This document shows positions 25,060 through 33,663 of a stretch of DNA of 39,130 nt, piece by piece. Source of the stretch: Diplocloster agilis (GTDB taxonomy: Bacteria; Bacillota; Clostridia; Lachnospirales; Lachnospiraceae). The notes under the pieces were generated by a model that was not told the DNA's origin, searched no databases, and saw only the letters and a program-made list of their open reading frames with translations. The position numbers were made by a program, and so were the translations under genes. The DNA lies in contig NZ_JAHQCW010000051.1 in the NCBI RefSeq assembly GCF_019042275.1, forward strand, positions 1 to 39,130, in the 5' to 3' direction. Positions within the stretch are counted from its first letter, which is position 1; each line of letters opens with the position of its first letter.

Positions 25060-26082
25060 ATGGAAAACAATACCTTAGCGGGGTATATTATTACAATTGA
25101 CGGAGGCACGACGAACACCAGGTGTATTCTTTGGGATCAGAGCAGGAACAAGATCGCCGAAGAAAAAAGGCAGGTGGGAGTCCGCAATACGGCAATTGAC
25201 GGCAACAATGAAAAGTTGAAAATGGCAGTAAAAGAATGTCTGGATGCTCTCCTGGATAAGAATGACCTCACCTATGAAAATATCAGACGGATCATAGCCA
25301 GCGGCATGATCACTTCTGATGTGGGAATCGTTGTAATTCCGCACTTAAGCGCTCCGGCGGGCTTAGATGACCTGGCCCGGGCTACGGTGGCCGTGGATCT
25401 GCCTAAAATCTGCCCGATACCGGTTCACTTTATTCCTGGAATCAAAAACGCGGTGGACCATATTTCCGTGGAAAATTATGAGGCTATGGATATCATGCGG
25501 GGAGAAGAGGTAGAGAGCATCGCGCTGATGGACCGGTTCTTCGACGGCAGTCCGATGCTGCTGGTGCTGCCCGGATCCCATAACAAATTCGTTGCGGTGG
25601 ACGCATCCGGCAAGATCACCGGCTGCCTTACCTCCATATCCGGGGAGCTGTTGGCGTCCATCACAAACGATACGATCCTGGCAAAATCCGTAGGACGTAA
25701 GTTTGTGGAGGAAGCCTCTTACGATAAAGAATGGCTTCTGTTAGGATATGAAAACGCGAAGAAAACCGGTTTGGGACGCGCATGCTTTTCCGGCCGGATT
25801 CTCAGCCTGTTCGTAGAGGAAGACACGGAGAAAATAGCAAATTACATACTGGGAGCCAGCCTGCAAGGAGATATTACGGCGATCAAAAACTCGGATGCCG
25901 TGCGGGCAAGCGGGAACGTCAAAGTGGTGGTAAGCGGTAAAAATCCTCTCCGGCAGGCGTTGATCGATATCTTCAAATATGAGGGAGGCTTTGGGACGGT
26001 TGAGGAGTTTGTACCGGAAGAGGGCAGTTCAATTTCCTCCCTGGGCGCTTATCTGATCGCAGAGAAAAGTAACATATTATAA
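25060..26082 (+). CDS. 2-dehydro-3-deoxygalactonokinase family kinase (DgoK-like)
   Basis: A 340-residue kinase of the DgoK family (PF05035). Seen: phosphate-binding motif DGGTTNTR (14-21), MRGEEVES (147-154), LPGSHNKFV (about 170-178) and the C-terminal glycine-rich nucleotide site. Members phosphorylate 2-keto-3-deoxy-galactonate or -gluconate at O6, giving the substrate of the aldolase encoded at 23254-23919. Start lies 30 bases after the hydrolase stop codon, behind GGGGTGG. Together these two genes define the lower part of the pathway. Confidence 0.85.
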   Translation: MENNTLAGYIITIDGGTTNTRCILWDQSRNKIAEEKRQVGVRNTAIDGNNEKLKMAVKECLDALLDKNDLTYENIRRIIASGMITSDVGIVVIPHLSAPAGLDDLARATVAVDLPKICPIPVHFIPGIKNAVDHISVENYEAMDIMRGEEVESIALMDRFFDGSPMLLVLPGSHNKFVAVDASGKITGCLTSISGELLASITNDTILAKSVGRKFVEEASYDKEWLLLGYENAKKTGLGRACFSGRILSLFVEEDTEKIANYILGASLQGDITAIKNSDAVRASGNVKVVVSGKNPLRQALIDIFKYEGGFGTVEEFVPEEGSSISSLGAYLIAEKSNIL

Positions 26083-26136
26083 CGAGCATATTATAACGAT
26101 CGTTCCGGAATTGAAAAAGATAAGGAGCACTATTAT

Positions 26137-27090
26137 ATGAAAGCTGTAATAACCGATTATCAATATGAATCTATCGAAACAGAACGCAGCATCATCGAGG
26201 GCGCCGGATTTACACTGAAGGATTATCAGGCGAAAGAGACAAAAGATCTGATTCCGGCCGTAGAGGATGCGCAGGCTGTGATCACTCAATACGCAGACAT
26301 CAATGCGGAAGTGATCTCCCATATGAAGCAGGCCAGAATGATCATCAAATACGGCATCGGTGTAAACAATATCGACTGCGAAGCCGCGGCAAAAAAAGGA
26401 ATTTATGTATGCAACGTACCCGACTATGGGGTGGAGGAGGTATCCGATCACGCCGTAGCCATGATTCTGGCGCTGGGTAAGAAGCTTCCGATCCTTACCG
26501 AAGCTTTCCGAAACGGCGACTGGGGATACGGCAGCGTGGTTCCTTTATACCGTCTCAGTGAATGTACCGTGGGCCTGGTTGGCTTTGGCAGAATTCCACA
26601 GATGGCAGCCAGAAAATTAAAAGGCTTCGGAATGCGTATTCTGGCTTATGACCCCTATGCCTCAGAACAGACGGCAAAAGAAGCCGGAGTGGTACTGACG
26701 GATATGGAGCAGATCATAAAAGAAAGCGACTTCCTCTCGGTGCATTGTCCCCTGACTAAAGATACGCGCCACATAATCGGAAGAGAAGAATTCCGCAAAA
26801 TGAAATCCACAGCCTTTGTCATCAACACAGCCAGAGGCGGGATCATCGACGAGGCAGCCTTAATTGAGGCCCTGAAGGAAAAAGAGATCGCCGGTGCCGG
26901 GATCGATGTCTTTGAGCAGGAACCGGCCGGGCCTGACAATGAACTGCTGCACCTTCCCAATGTTATTGCCACTCCCCACAGCGCCTGGTACAGCGAGGTG
27001 GCGATCACCACCCTGCAGCGCAAGGTAGCGGAGGAAGTGGTAAACGTATTACAGGGGAACCGGCCCTTCCACTGTGTAAACGGTCTGTAG
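26137..27090 (+). CDS. D-2-hydroxyacid dehydrogenase (CtBP/SerA-like)
   Basis: A 317-residue NAD-dependent D-isomer hydroxyacid dehydrogenase. Catalytic residues R233 (NTARGG), E262 (DVFEQEP) and H281 (ATPHSAW) are all in place. The dinucleotide loop reads VGFGRIPQMAARK (148-160); the usual glycine after GRI is proline, an uncommon change. It resembles the C-terminal-binding-protein group, often annotated as phosphoglycerate dehydrogenase-like and frequent in sugar-acid operons. It probably reduces a 2-keto acid or oxidises a 2-hydroxy acid of the pathway. It is the last gene of the operon; no convincing T-rich terminator is visible after it. Confidence 0.85.
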   Translation: MKAVITDYQYESIETERSIIEGAGFTLKDYQAKETKDLIPAVEDAQAVITQYADINAEVISHMKQARMIIKYGIGVNNIDCEAAAKKGIYVCNVPDYGVEEVSDHAVAMILALGKKLPILTEAFRNGDWGYGSVVPLYRLSECTVGLVGFGRIPQMAARKLKGFGMRILAYDPYASEQTAKEAGVVLTDMEQIIKESDFLSVHCPLTKDTRHIIGREEFRKMKSTAFVINTARGGIIDEAALIEALKEKEIAGAGIDVFEQEPAGPDNELLHLPNVIATPHSAWYSEVAITTLQRKVAEEVVNVLQGNRPFHCVNGL

Positions 27091-27195
27091 CTCCCGGCTT
27101 TTACACACGGGAATATAATAATTAGTAGTGGCAGGATCTGAAAGAAAATCCATAGTTTATTAAGAAAAATTGGACATAGCAGCGCCATGTTTTCA

Positions 27196-27224
27196 TGTAC
27201 ATCTTTGGTAAAAAGTGCTAAAAT
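27196..27224 (+). promoter_or_regulatory. Possible extended -10 promoter of the aldo/keto reductase gene
   Basis: TGTACA (27196-27201), 17-bp spacer ending TGC, and TAAAAT (27219-27224). No TGGTATACCA-type unit is seen here, so this gene appears to lie outside the FCD regulon. Confidence 0.45.
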
Positions 27225-27257
27225 AGGAGACAGAAGATTGTAACGAGGAGGATGTAT

Positions 27258-28109
27258 ATGGATACTGTGAAAGATTTTTGGATGCTCAATAACGGGGTAC
27301 GGATCCCCTGTGTCGGTTTCGGGACTTGGCAGACGCCGGATGGAGAGACGGCGGTTCAGGCTGTAAAATCTGCGCTGGAAGCAGGATATGTCCATATAGA
27401 CACCGCAGCGGCTTATGACAATGAAGCCAGTGTCGGACGAGGCATCCGGGAGGCCGGTGTAAAGCGCGAAGATCTTTTCGTGACCAGCAAGCTGTGGAAT
27501 GCGAATAGAGGCTATGACAAAACGATGGCGGCGTTTGAAAAAACCATGAAGGATCTGGGGCTTGAGTATCTGGACCTATACCTGATCCACTGGCCGGCGG
27601 TAGCAAATCAGTTTGAGAACTGGCAAGAGCTGAATCTATCCACTTGGAGGGCTTTTGAACAGCTCTACAAAGATGGAAGGATCCGGGCGATTGGCCTTAG
27701 TAATTTTATGCCTCATCATATGGAACCGTTGATGGCGGAGGCGAAGATCCGTCCGATGGTGAATCAGATCGAATTCCATCCGGGGCAGATGCAAAGAGAG
27801 ACCGTGGAATATTGCAGACAGCATGATATTTTGGTTGAGGCATGGAGTCCTCTGGGGACCGGAAGGATGCTTACGAATCCTACATTACAGTCGATCGCGG
27901 GCAAGTATGAGAAGTCGGTGGCTCAGCTGTGTATCCGCTGGTGCCTGCAAAATGAAGTGCTTCCGCTTCCGAAGTCTGTGACTCCCAGCAGGATCAGGGA
28001 GAACGCGCAGGTGTTCGATTTTAAGATCTCCAGGGATGATATGGAGCAGATTAATAAGATGGGTTACATCGGCGGCTCCGGGCTGGTGCCGGATGAGATA
28101 GATTTCTAA
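27258..28109 (+). CDS. Aldo/keto reductase
   Basis: A 283-residue NADPH-dependent TIM-barrel reductase of the AKR family. The catalytic tetrad D48, Y53, K78 and H111 is complete, in the contexts HIDTAAAY, SKLWN and LIHWP. The C-terminal cofactor segment LPKSVTPSRIREN is typical. Family members reduce aldehydes and keto-sugars. Start placed at ATG 27258, 6 bases after AGGAGG; the ATG at 27252 abuts that site. It appears to be transcribed on its own. Confidence 0.9.
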   Translation: MDTVKDFWMLNNGVRIPCVGFGTWQTPDGETAVQAVKSALEAGYVHIDTAAAYDNEASVGRGIREAGVKREDLFVTSKLWNANRGYDKTMAAFEKTMKDLGLEYLDLYLIHWPAVANQFENWQELNLSTWRAFEQLYKDGRIRAIGLSNFMPHHMEPLMAEAKIRPMVNQIEFHPGQMQRETVEYCRQHDILVEAWSPLGTGRMLTNPTLQSIAGKYEKSVAQLCIRWCLQNEVLPLPKSVTPSRIRENAQVFDFKISRDDMEQINKMGYIGGSGLVPDEIDF

Positions 28110-28117
28110 GCCGGCAA

Positions 28118-28198
28118 TTGGGGACATGTCCATTCCGATTTGGGACATGTCCCAAACTGGTTTGTACCTGTCCCAAATCGGAATGGACATGTCCCCAA
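28118..28198. repeat. 81-bp nested palindrome between convergent genes
   Basis: Arms 28118-28147 and 28169-28198 are perfect 30-bp reverse complements. Inside, TTTGGGACATGTCCCAAA (28139-28156) is itself a perfect palindrome competing with the long stem. The motif GGACATGTCC recurs. No T-run is present. It lies 8 bases after the reductase stop codon and 14 bases before the convergent mutase stop codon, where it could stop transcription from both sides or be a small dispersed palindromic element. Confidence 0.85.
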
Positions 28199-28211
28199 AC
28201 CTCCAAACCTG

Positions 28212-29726
28212 CTAATCCAGCACTGTCATGTCGAGCAGTTCAAAGCCGTCCAGCAGTTTCCGGGTCACTTCCACCAGCCGGTCGCAGTCTCCTTCCCGGC
28301 TGCCCTCGATATTCAATGGCATGACAGGATCGTGCAGGGAGAGACGAAGCAGCACCCAGCCTTTGATTTCGTCATTATCAAAGGAGATCCGCACACCCTC
28401 GTAAGATTTCGGAAGCTGATAACCTTGCGCTTTGGCCCGTTCTTCAAATACACGCAGCACATCCTGACCATACGTTTTGAAATCATCTGCTTTAATCTTG
28501 AAGCGGTATTCCCTATCCTCGTACAAGGGGGGGAGCTTCTCGATCAGGGAGGCGATCTTTTTACCCTCCCGGGCGGAACGGGCTACCGCGATCAGAAGTT
28601 TGACCGCAAGGAACGCGCCGTCGTCCAGATAATAATTTTCCTTCAGTGCGCCGTGGCCGGAGGTTTCCATGGCCAGAGGAGATACGGTTCCCTCCTCATT
28701 CAGCCGTTTGCATTCATTGATGACATTCTTATAACCCCGCTTGAAGCAGTGATGTTTCATATGCAGGACTTCTTCCAGAAAATAAGTCAGACGGTGTGAT
28801 GTGACGGAATCGGTGACGATCGTCCCGCCCGGATAATCCGGAGCCAGAATGGCAGCTACCATGGCAATGATGGCGTCACGGTTTACCTCGGCGCCGTCCG
28901 GCAACACTGCGGACATGCGGTCCACATCCGTATCAAAGATTAATCCAAGATCGGCGTGATGATTCATTGTGGCGGAGCGGACCGCTTCCATGGCCGCCTT
29001 GTTTTCCGGGTTCGGTATGTGATTCGGGAACATTCCGTCCGGATTGAGAAACTGGCTTCCGCTCGTATCGGCTCCCAGAGGTTTTAATATTTTATCGACA
29101 AAGAAGCCGCCTGCGCCATTACCGGCGTCGACTACGATCTTCAAGCCGCTCAGAGGATGTTCATAATCATCCGCCTGTACTGCCTTGCGAATCGTGTCAG
29201 CGAGATGTCCGGCATAGACGTTCAACAGATCAAAAGAAGGAACCGCCGACAGATCAGAGGTCTGCACTTTAAGATCAGCGGCAGCAGTTAAGATATCCGT
29301 GATGTCGTCGTGTTCCAGTCCGCCGTCGGCGTCGAAGAACTTCATACCATTGCGGTTATATGGCAGATGGCTGGCGGTAATCATAATGGAACCGTCAAAA
29401 TGTGATTCCGGGAATACGATGGACATGAACATTCCCGGCGTGGTGGCCAGGCCGCAGTCCGTGACACGGCTGCCCGAAGCCAATACACCCTTGAGGATCG
29501 CTTCTTTTAACTCCGGACCGGATATACGGGAATCACAGCCAACTCCGACGGCGATCTGTTCCGCCGGTTTTTTCAACTTATTGGATAACCACAGGACGAA
29601 GGCCTGGGCGATCAGATTGGCAGCGTCCGGTGTCAGATTGACAGATTCACCCTCCACGCCTTCCGTGGCTATTCCACGTACATCGCTGCCGTTTTGTAGT
29701 TTCAGCATTTTTTCTCTATTTTCCAT
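28212..29726 (-). CDS. Alpha-D-phosphohexomutase (phosphoglucomutase/phosphomannomutase family)
   Basis: A 504-residue enzyme that interconverts hexose 1- and 6-phosphates. Four family loops are visible: phosphoserine loop TASHLPYNRNG with S119, metal loop DTDVDR (265-270; the common form is DGDxDR), sugar-specificity loop ETSGHGA (354-360), and a C-terminal phosphate-contact segment near SYEGVRISFD. The SGHGA specificity loop differs from the common GEMSGH, leaving gluco/manno preference open. Start follows GGGAGGT. It is transcribed alone, divergent from the UvrA-like gene. Confidence 0.9.
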   Translation of the reverse strand: MENREKMLKLQNGSDVRGIATEGVEGESVNLTPDAANLIAQAFVLWLSNKLKKPAEQIAVGVGCDSRISGPELKEAILKGVLASGSRVTDCGLATTPGMFMSIVFPESHFDGSIMITASHLPYNRNGMKFFDADGGLEHDDITDILTAAADLKVQTSDLSAVPSFDLLNVYAGHLADTIRKAVQADDYEHPLSGLKIVVDAGNGAGGFFVDKILKPLGADTSGSQFLNPDGMFPNHIPNPENKAAMEAVRSATMNHHADLGLIFDTDVDRMSAVLPDGAEVNRDAIIAMVAAILAPDYPGGTIVTDSVTSHRLTYFLEEVLHMKHHCFKRGYKNVINECKRLNEEGTVSPLAMETSGHGALKENYYLDDGAFLAVKLLIAVARSAREGKKIASLIEKLPPLYEDREYRFKIKADDFKTYGQDVLRVFEERAKAQGYQLPKSYEGVRISFDNDEIKGWVLLRLSLHDPVMPLNIEGSREGDCDRLVEVTRKLLDGFELLDMTVLD

Positions 29727-29833
29727 GGTTTCTTACCTCCCATGCAATTATAGCAAGGCCGGAAGAAAATGTCACCTTTTTCTTCCATTTATCTTTTGCT
29801 TTCATTTAATAGAAGAAAACATGAAAAAAACCA

Positions 29834-29860
29834 TTGGCATATGCAATTATGTTATATAAT
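29834..29860 (+). promoter_or_regulatory. Promoter of the UvrA-like gene
   Basis: A consensus -10 TATAAT lies at 29855-29860, 20 bases before the start codon. A TTGGCA at 29834-29839 gives only a 15-bp spacer, so the -35 assignment is weak. The short untranslated leader contains AAAGGAGGG. Confidence 0.5.
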
Positions 29861-29880
29861 AGCTAAAAAGGAGGGATCGT

Positions 29881-32310
29881 ATGGATTATATTTCTGTGCA
29901 GGGGGCCTGTGAAGGCAATCTGAATCATGTTACGATAGACATTCCAAGGAATAAATTTACAGTGTTTACGGGCGTGTCTGGTTCGGGAAAGTCTACTTTG
30001 CTGATGGATGTGCTTTATATGGAAAGCCAGAGGCAGTATTTGGAGGCCATGTCTTTCCAGGGAATCGCAAAACCAAAAGTGGAGCGTATCCAAAATGCTT
30101 CCCCTGCTATCATCATATCGCAGACGGATGCCAATCAAAACCCAAGATCTACCGTCGGTACCCTGACAGATATCTATACGGGACTTCGTATGATTTATGA
30201 AAAGCTGGGTGTCAGGACCTGTCCCGAATGCGGGAAAGTTATTTCCGCTGCGGACTGCCGAGAGGAAACGGAGAAATCAGGAGAGGATTTTCGGGTTTAT
30301 ATGTATTGTTGTGAATGCAACCATAGAATGCGGAAGCTGACCCGTACGGACTTTTCTTTTAATACAAGAGAAGGCGCATGTCCGGCCTGTGAGGGATTAG
30401 GGCAGAAACTGGAGGTGAATCGGGAGGCGGTTGTGAATGAGGGACTGTCCCTGGAAGAGGGGGCCGTAGATTTTTGGGAAAATAAATACCGGGATTACCA
30501 GATGGAAGCGCTGGCGGCGGCATACGATTATTATGGTATCCCTGTACCAAAGGGAAAAAAGATAGCACAATACGATGAACTACAGAAGGCGGTCTTATAT
30601 GAGGGGGTATCCAGTGAGCTGATAAAAGTACGTTTTCCGGAACGGGAAGCCCCGAAAACCGTGGCAAACGGCCGATTCGAGGGTATTATTCCCACGCTGA
30701 AACGACGTCTGGCAAACCAGAACGGAGAATCCAAAACAATTCTAAAATACTTTACCATGGCGGAATGCCCGGAATGTCAGGGGGAACGGCTGGGGGAAAA
30801 AAGCCGGGGAGTTACCGTATGCGGAGTCCGGCTTCCGCAGATTGCAGGTCTTTCTATGCGGGAACTGGCGGATTGGATTCGAAATCTGAGCGTTTCTCTA
30901 AAAGATAATAACCAAACACTGGTAAAAGACTATCTGCTGGACATTGAGACAAAAGTACATCGTTTCCTGAATGTGGGGCTTGGCTATCTGACTCTCGACC
31001 GCCAGATCATCACCCTATCCGGAGGCGAATTACAAAGAATCAGATTAGCAGCCGTCCTAGATTCCGACCTGACCGGGATCATCTATATCCTGGACGAGCC
31101 GACCGTAGGCCTGCACCCGAAAGATACGGGAGGCCTCATAACGATTCTCAAACGGCTGCGTGATCTGGGCAATACGGTGTTAGTCATAGAACACGACCCG
31201 GACGTCATGAAAGCCGCCGACCACATCGTCGACATGGGTCCGGGCTCCGGAAGATTCGGAGGAAATATCATCGGGGCCGGGACCCTGGATGAGATCAGGA
31301 AGCAGCCCCTTTCCGTCACCGGACAATATCTGAATCAGCCGCATCCCGGCAAAAGCACGTTCAGGGAAGGAAACGGATCGTTCGTCAAGATCCGCAATGC
31401 CTGCAAATTCAATCTGAAACATCTGGATGTGGACATCCCCTTAGGCTGCCTGGTTACTATAACCGGACCATCCGGTTCCGGAAAATCGACATTGATCTGT
31501 GAAATCTTGGCCCTTGGCAATTCCGGAGGGAAAGAAAACCGGGTGGAGGGCTGTGAAAATGTTGACGAAATCATCCAGGTCGGCCAAACACCCATTAACC
31601 GGAGCAAACGATCCAATATAGCCACCTATACCGAAATCTATACAGAGATAAGAGCCATATTCGCAAAGCTTGAGGAAGCAAAAGAACAAGGCCTGACCGC
31701 CAGGGATTTTTCTTTCAACACCCCCGGAGGCAGATGCGAAAACTGCGAAGGAATGGGAGTGGTCTCCAATAACCTGCTGTTCTTTGAAAACAATGAAGTC
31801 GTATGTCCGGTATGCCGGGGCAAACGCTTTCAGGATTATGTTCTTTCGGTAAAATTAAATGGGCTCTCCATAACAGATATATTGAAACTGTCGGTAGAAG
31901 AAGCGGCGCCGGTGTTTGAAAAACATCCCAAAATCCTCCGAACCCTGAACCTGTTAAAAGATGTGGGTCTGGGGTATCTGGAAATCGGACAAATCCTCAC
32001 CACCCTATCCGGCGGTGAAGGCCAGCGCTTAAAACTGGCCAAAGAACTGATCGGGAATACGGCCGGCCGCGGCCTGTATCTGTTGGACGAACCAACCAGA
32101 GGCCTGCACCCGTTAGATATAGAAAATTTCCTAAAGCTGCTGAACCGCCTGGCAGACACCGGAAATTCCGTCATCGTCATCGAACATAATCAACAGATCA
32201 TACAAAACAGTGACTGGATCATCGACTTAGGACCCGATGGAGGAGAGCAGGGCGGCCGGCTCATATACACCGGCCCACCTGCCGGACTTCCAGCATTCAA
32301 AAAGGGATGA
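29881..32310 (+). CDS. UvrA-like ABC ATPase, short form
   Basis: An 809-residue UvrA paralogue with two ABC ATPase modules: Walker A GVSGSGKST (31-39) and GPSGSGKST, signatures TLSGGELQRIRLA and TLSGGEGQRLKLA, Walker B YILDEPTVGLHP and YLLDEPTRGLHP. Zinc-knuckle cysteine pairs (CPEC, CPACEGLG, CENCEGMG, CPVCRG) are present. Housekeeping UvrA is about 940 residues; the missing length is in the first half, where the UvrB-binding and signature insertions sit. Short UvrA forms (UvrA2/DrrC type) are linked with drug or DNA-adduct tolerance and not with core excision repair. No uvrB or uvrC is adjacent. Role inferred. Confidence 0.88.
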   Translation: MDYISVQGACEGNLNHVTIDIPRNKFTVFTGVSGSGKSTLLMDVLYMESQRQYLEAMSFQGIAKPKVERIQNASPAIIISQTDANQNPRSTVGTLTDIYTGLRMIYEKLGVRTCPECGKVISAADCREETEKSGEDFRVYMYCCECNHRMRKLTRTDFSFNTREGACPACEGLGQKLEVNREAVVNEGLSLEEGAVDFWENKYRDYQMEALAAAYDYYGIPVPKGKKIAQYDELQKAVLYEGVSSELIKVRFPEREAPKTVANGRFEGIIPTLKRRLANQNGESKTILKYFTMAECPECQGERLGEKSRGVTVCGVRLPQIAGLSMRELADWIRNLSVSLKDNNQTLVKDYLLDIETKVHRFLNVGLGYLTLDRQIITLSGGELQRIRLAAVLDSDLTGIIYILDEPTVGLHPKDTGGLITILKRLRDLGNTVLVIEHDPDVMKAADHIVDMGPGSGRFGGNIIGAGTLDEIRKQPLSVTGQYLNQPHPGKSTFREGNGSFVKIRNACKFNLKHLDVDIPLGCLVTITGPSGSGKSTLICEILALGNSGGKENRVEGCENVDEIIQVGQTPINRSKRSNIATYTEIYTEIRAIFAKLEEAKEQGLTARDFSFNTPGGRCENCEGMGVVSNNLLFFENNEVVCPVCRGKRFQDYVLSVKLNGLSITDILKLSVEEAAPVFEKHPKILRTLNLLKDVGLGYLEIGQILTTLSGGEGQRLKLAKELIGNTAGRGLYLLDEPTRGLHPLDIENFLKLLNRLADTGNSVIVIEHNQQIIQNSDWIIDLGPDGGEQGGRLIYTGPPAGLPAFKKG

Positions 32311-32316
32311 CCGATT

Positions 32317-33150
32317 TCATCCCTTAACATTAGCCAGAATTTCCTGGTAACGTTTCGTTCCGGGACCGGTAGGCTCCCCTTTTTTACAAAAGTTCAGTCC
32401 GGCCAGTTTCGGAACCACCCGTTCCACCACGATCTGCCCGTCTTTCGTCTTCGATTGAAGGACCCGGAGCGCCTCCAGAAACCGGGAATCCTCCTTAGCC
32501 CTATCATAAAAGGACAAAACATAGACATACTCAAAGAGATTATAATTCCTAAACGGATACTCCACCTGCATAAACAATGTCCCGATTCCGTAATGGCAGG
32601 GCCCGATCGGCTTCCGGACCGTCCAGTGATCCAGCAAAAATTCCACCGCCCGGTCTAACGCCTTCTCCTTACCCGCGGAACCGGAAAATCGGAAAGCATC
32701 CAACACGGTCAGAGTTGGATGCGGATTCGAATACTCCGTCTCCGGACCGCGCCCAAAGGAAAACTTATTACAACGCCATCCCCCGTCCTGATACTGAATA
32801 TCCAACAAATGCCGAAACGTAGTCTTAAGCCTCTCATCATCCCCATAACCCAAGTGACAGAGAACCTGAGCGGCCAACGCCGTCTGACACGGATAAATCC
32901 CTCCCGCCGGATAAATCCGAAAACGCCCGTCCCGCTGCCAGACACTGAAAATCAACTCAGCCGCATCCCGAAGCACCGGTTCATCCGGTTCCATACCCAG
33001 CTCCAGCAGATAAAGCACACATTCCAGCGTCGAAAAAGGAGCCCCCTTAAGCAGCCTCTTATCCGCAGTGGCCCATAGATCCCCTCCATTATCATACCGA
33101 TGAGACAAAATCGCATCAACATCCCCCAAATACCGTTCCTCTACAGCCAT
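32317..33150 (-). CDS. Prenyltransferase/squalene-cyclase-like alpha-alpha barrel protein
   Basis: A 277-residue protein with repeated helical-hairpin units and QxxDGGW/QxxDGRF signatures (WQRDGRF near 93, QYQDGGW near 144), characteristic of the terpenoid cyclase / protein prenyltransferase toroid fold. It lacks an obvious DxDD cyclase acid motif or a full zinc site, so catalysis is doubtful. Start taken at ATG 33150, 6 bases after GGGGG; the ATG two codons earlier abuts that site. Convergent with the UvrA-like gene with 6 bp between stop codons. Function not assigned. Confidence 0.6.
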   Translation of the reverse strand: MAVEERYLGDVDAILSHRYDNGGDLWATADKRLLKGAPFSTLECVLYLLELGMEPDEPVLRDAAELIFSVWQRDGRFRIYPAGGIYPCQTALAAQVLCHLGYGDDERLKTTFRHLLDIQYQDGGWRCNKFSFGRGPETEYSNPHPTLTVLDAFRFSGSAGKEKALDRAVEFLLDHWTVRKPIGPCHYGIGTLFMQVEYPFRNYNLFEYVYVLSFYDRAKEDSRFLEALRVLQSKTKDGQIVVERVVPKLAGLNFCKKGEPTGPGTKRYQEILANVKG

Positions 33151-33229
33151 TCCCATCCCCCTTTCCTGTTATATCCAGTTTAAGAGGGATGCTGAGATTT
33201 GTCAATTGGCTGAGGGGAATGGGAGGGCC

Positions 33230-33467
33230 GGAGAAAAAGCGGACGTCTGACTCCCGCCCGGGTACCGGCTGCCCCGGATCAATCATATGTTGCACAAGGC
33301 AACCTCATAAACAGCTCCGGGAGCCCCTGAAAGCAGTGAGAATGACGGCGTGGGAGCCGCCATTCTCACTTGGGTCTCCCTTCGCTATTCGGCCATGCCT
33401 TTTGCAACATATGATTGATCCGGGGCAGCCGGTACCCGGGCGGGAATCAGACGTCCGCTTTTTCTCC
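33230..33467. repeat. Giant hairpin element E3 (238 bp)
   Basis: Arms 33230-33300 and 33397-33467 are reverse complements over 71 bp with only two mismatches. The apex holds an independent stem, 33335-33349 against 33356-33370 (GTGAGAATG to CATTCTCAC), nested in GGGAG/CTCCC pairing. Read on the minus strand the outside flanks are TTAAAGCA and GGCCCTCC, matching the AAAGTA and GGCCCTTC flanks of E1 and E2. It is therefore the same element class in the opposite orientation, with a different apex. No coding content. Confidence 0.85.
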
Positions 33468-33549
33468 TGCTTTAATTCCGGCAGAATTGGAAAGCATCTG
33501 TCTCCAAAAGCGCCAAAGTCTGAAAATGAATGGTCAAGCAGAAATTGAA

Positions 33550-33628
33550 TATACATGAGTATATTATCTGCAGTATACATGGGTATATTACAGAAAATTG
33601 TATATATGTCTTTAGTATACATGGTTAC
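33550..33628. promoter_or_regulatory. Cluster of TATACATG operator-like repeats
   Basis: TATACATGAGTATA (33550-33563) and TATACATGGGTATA (33574-33587) are TATAC-N4-GTATA palindromes 24 bp apart. Weaker copies follow at 33601-33608 (TATATATG) and 33616-33628 (TATACATGGTTAC). They look like regulator sites but lie about 530 bp from the nearest downstream start codon, with hairpin E2 in between. Confidence 0.5.
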
Positions 33629-33663
33629 TCTTAGAAAACTGTAAATATGCCGGATGAAAAGTA

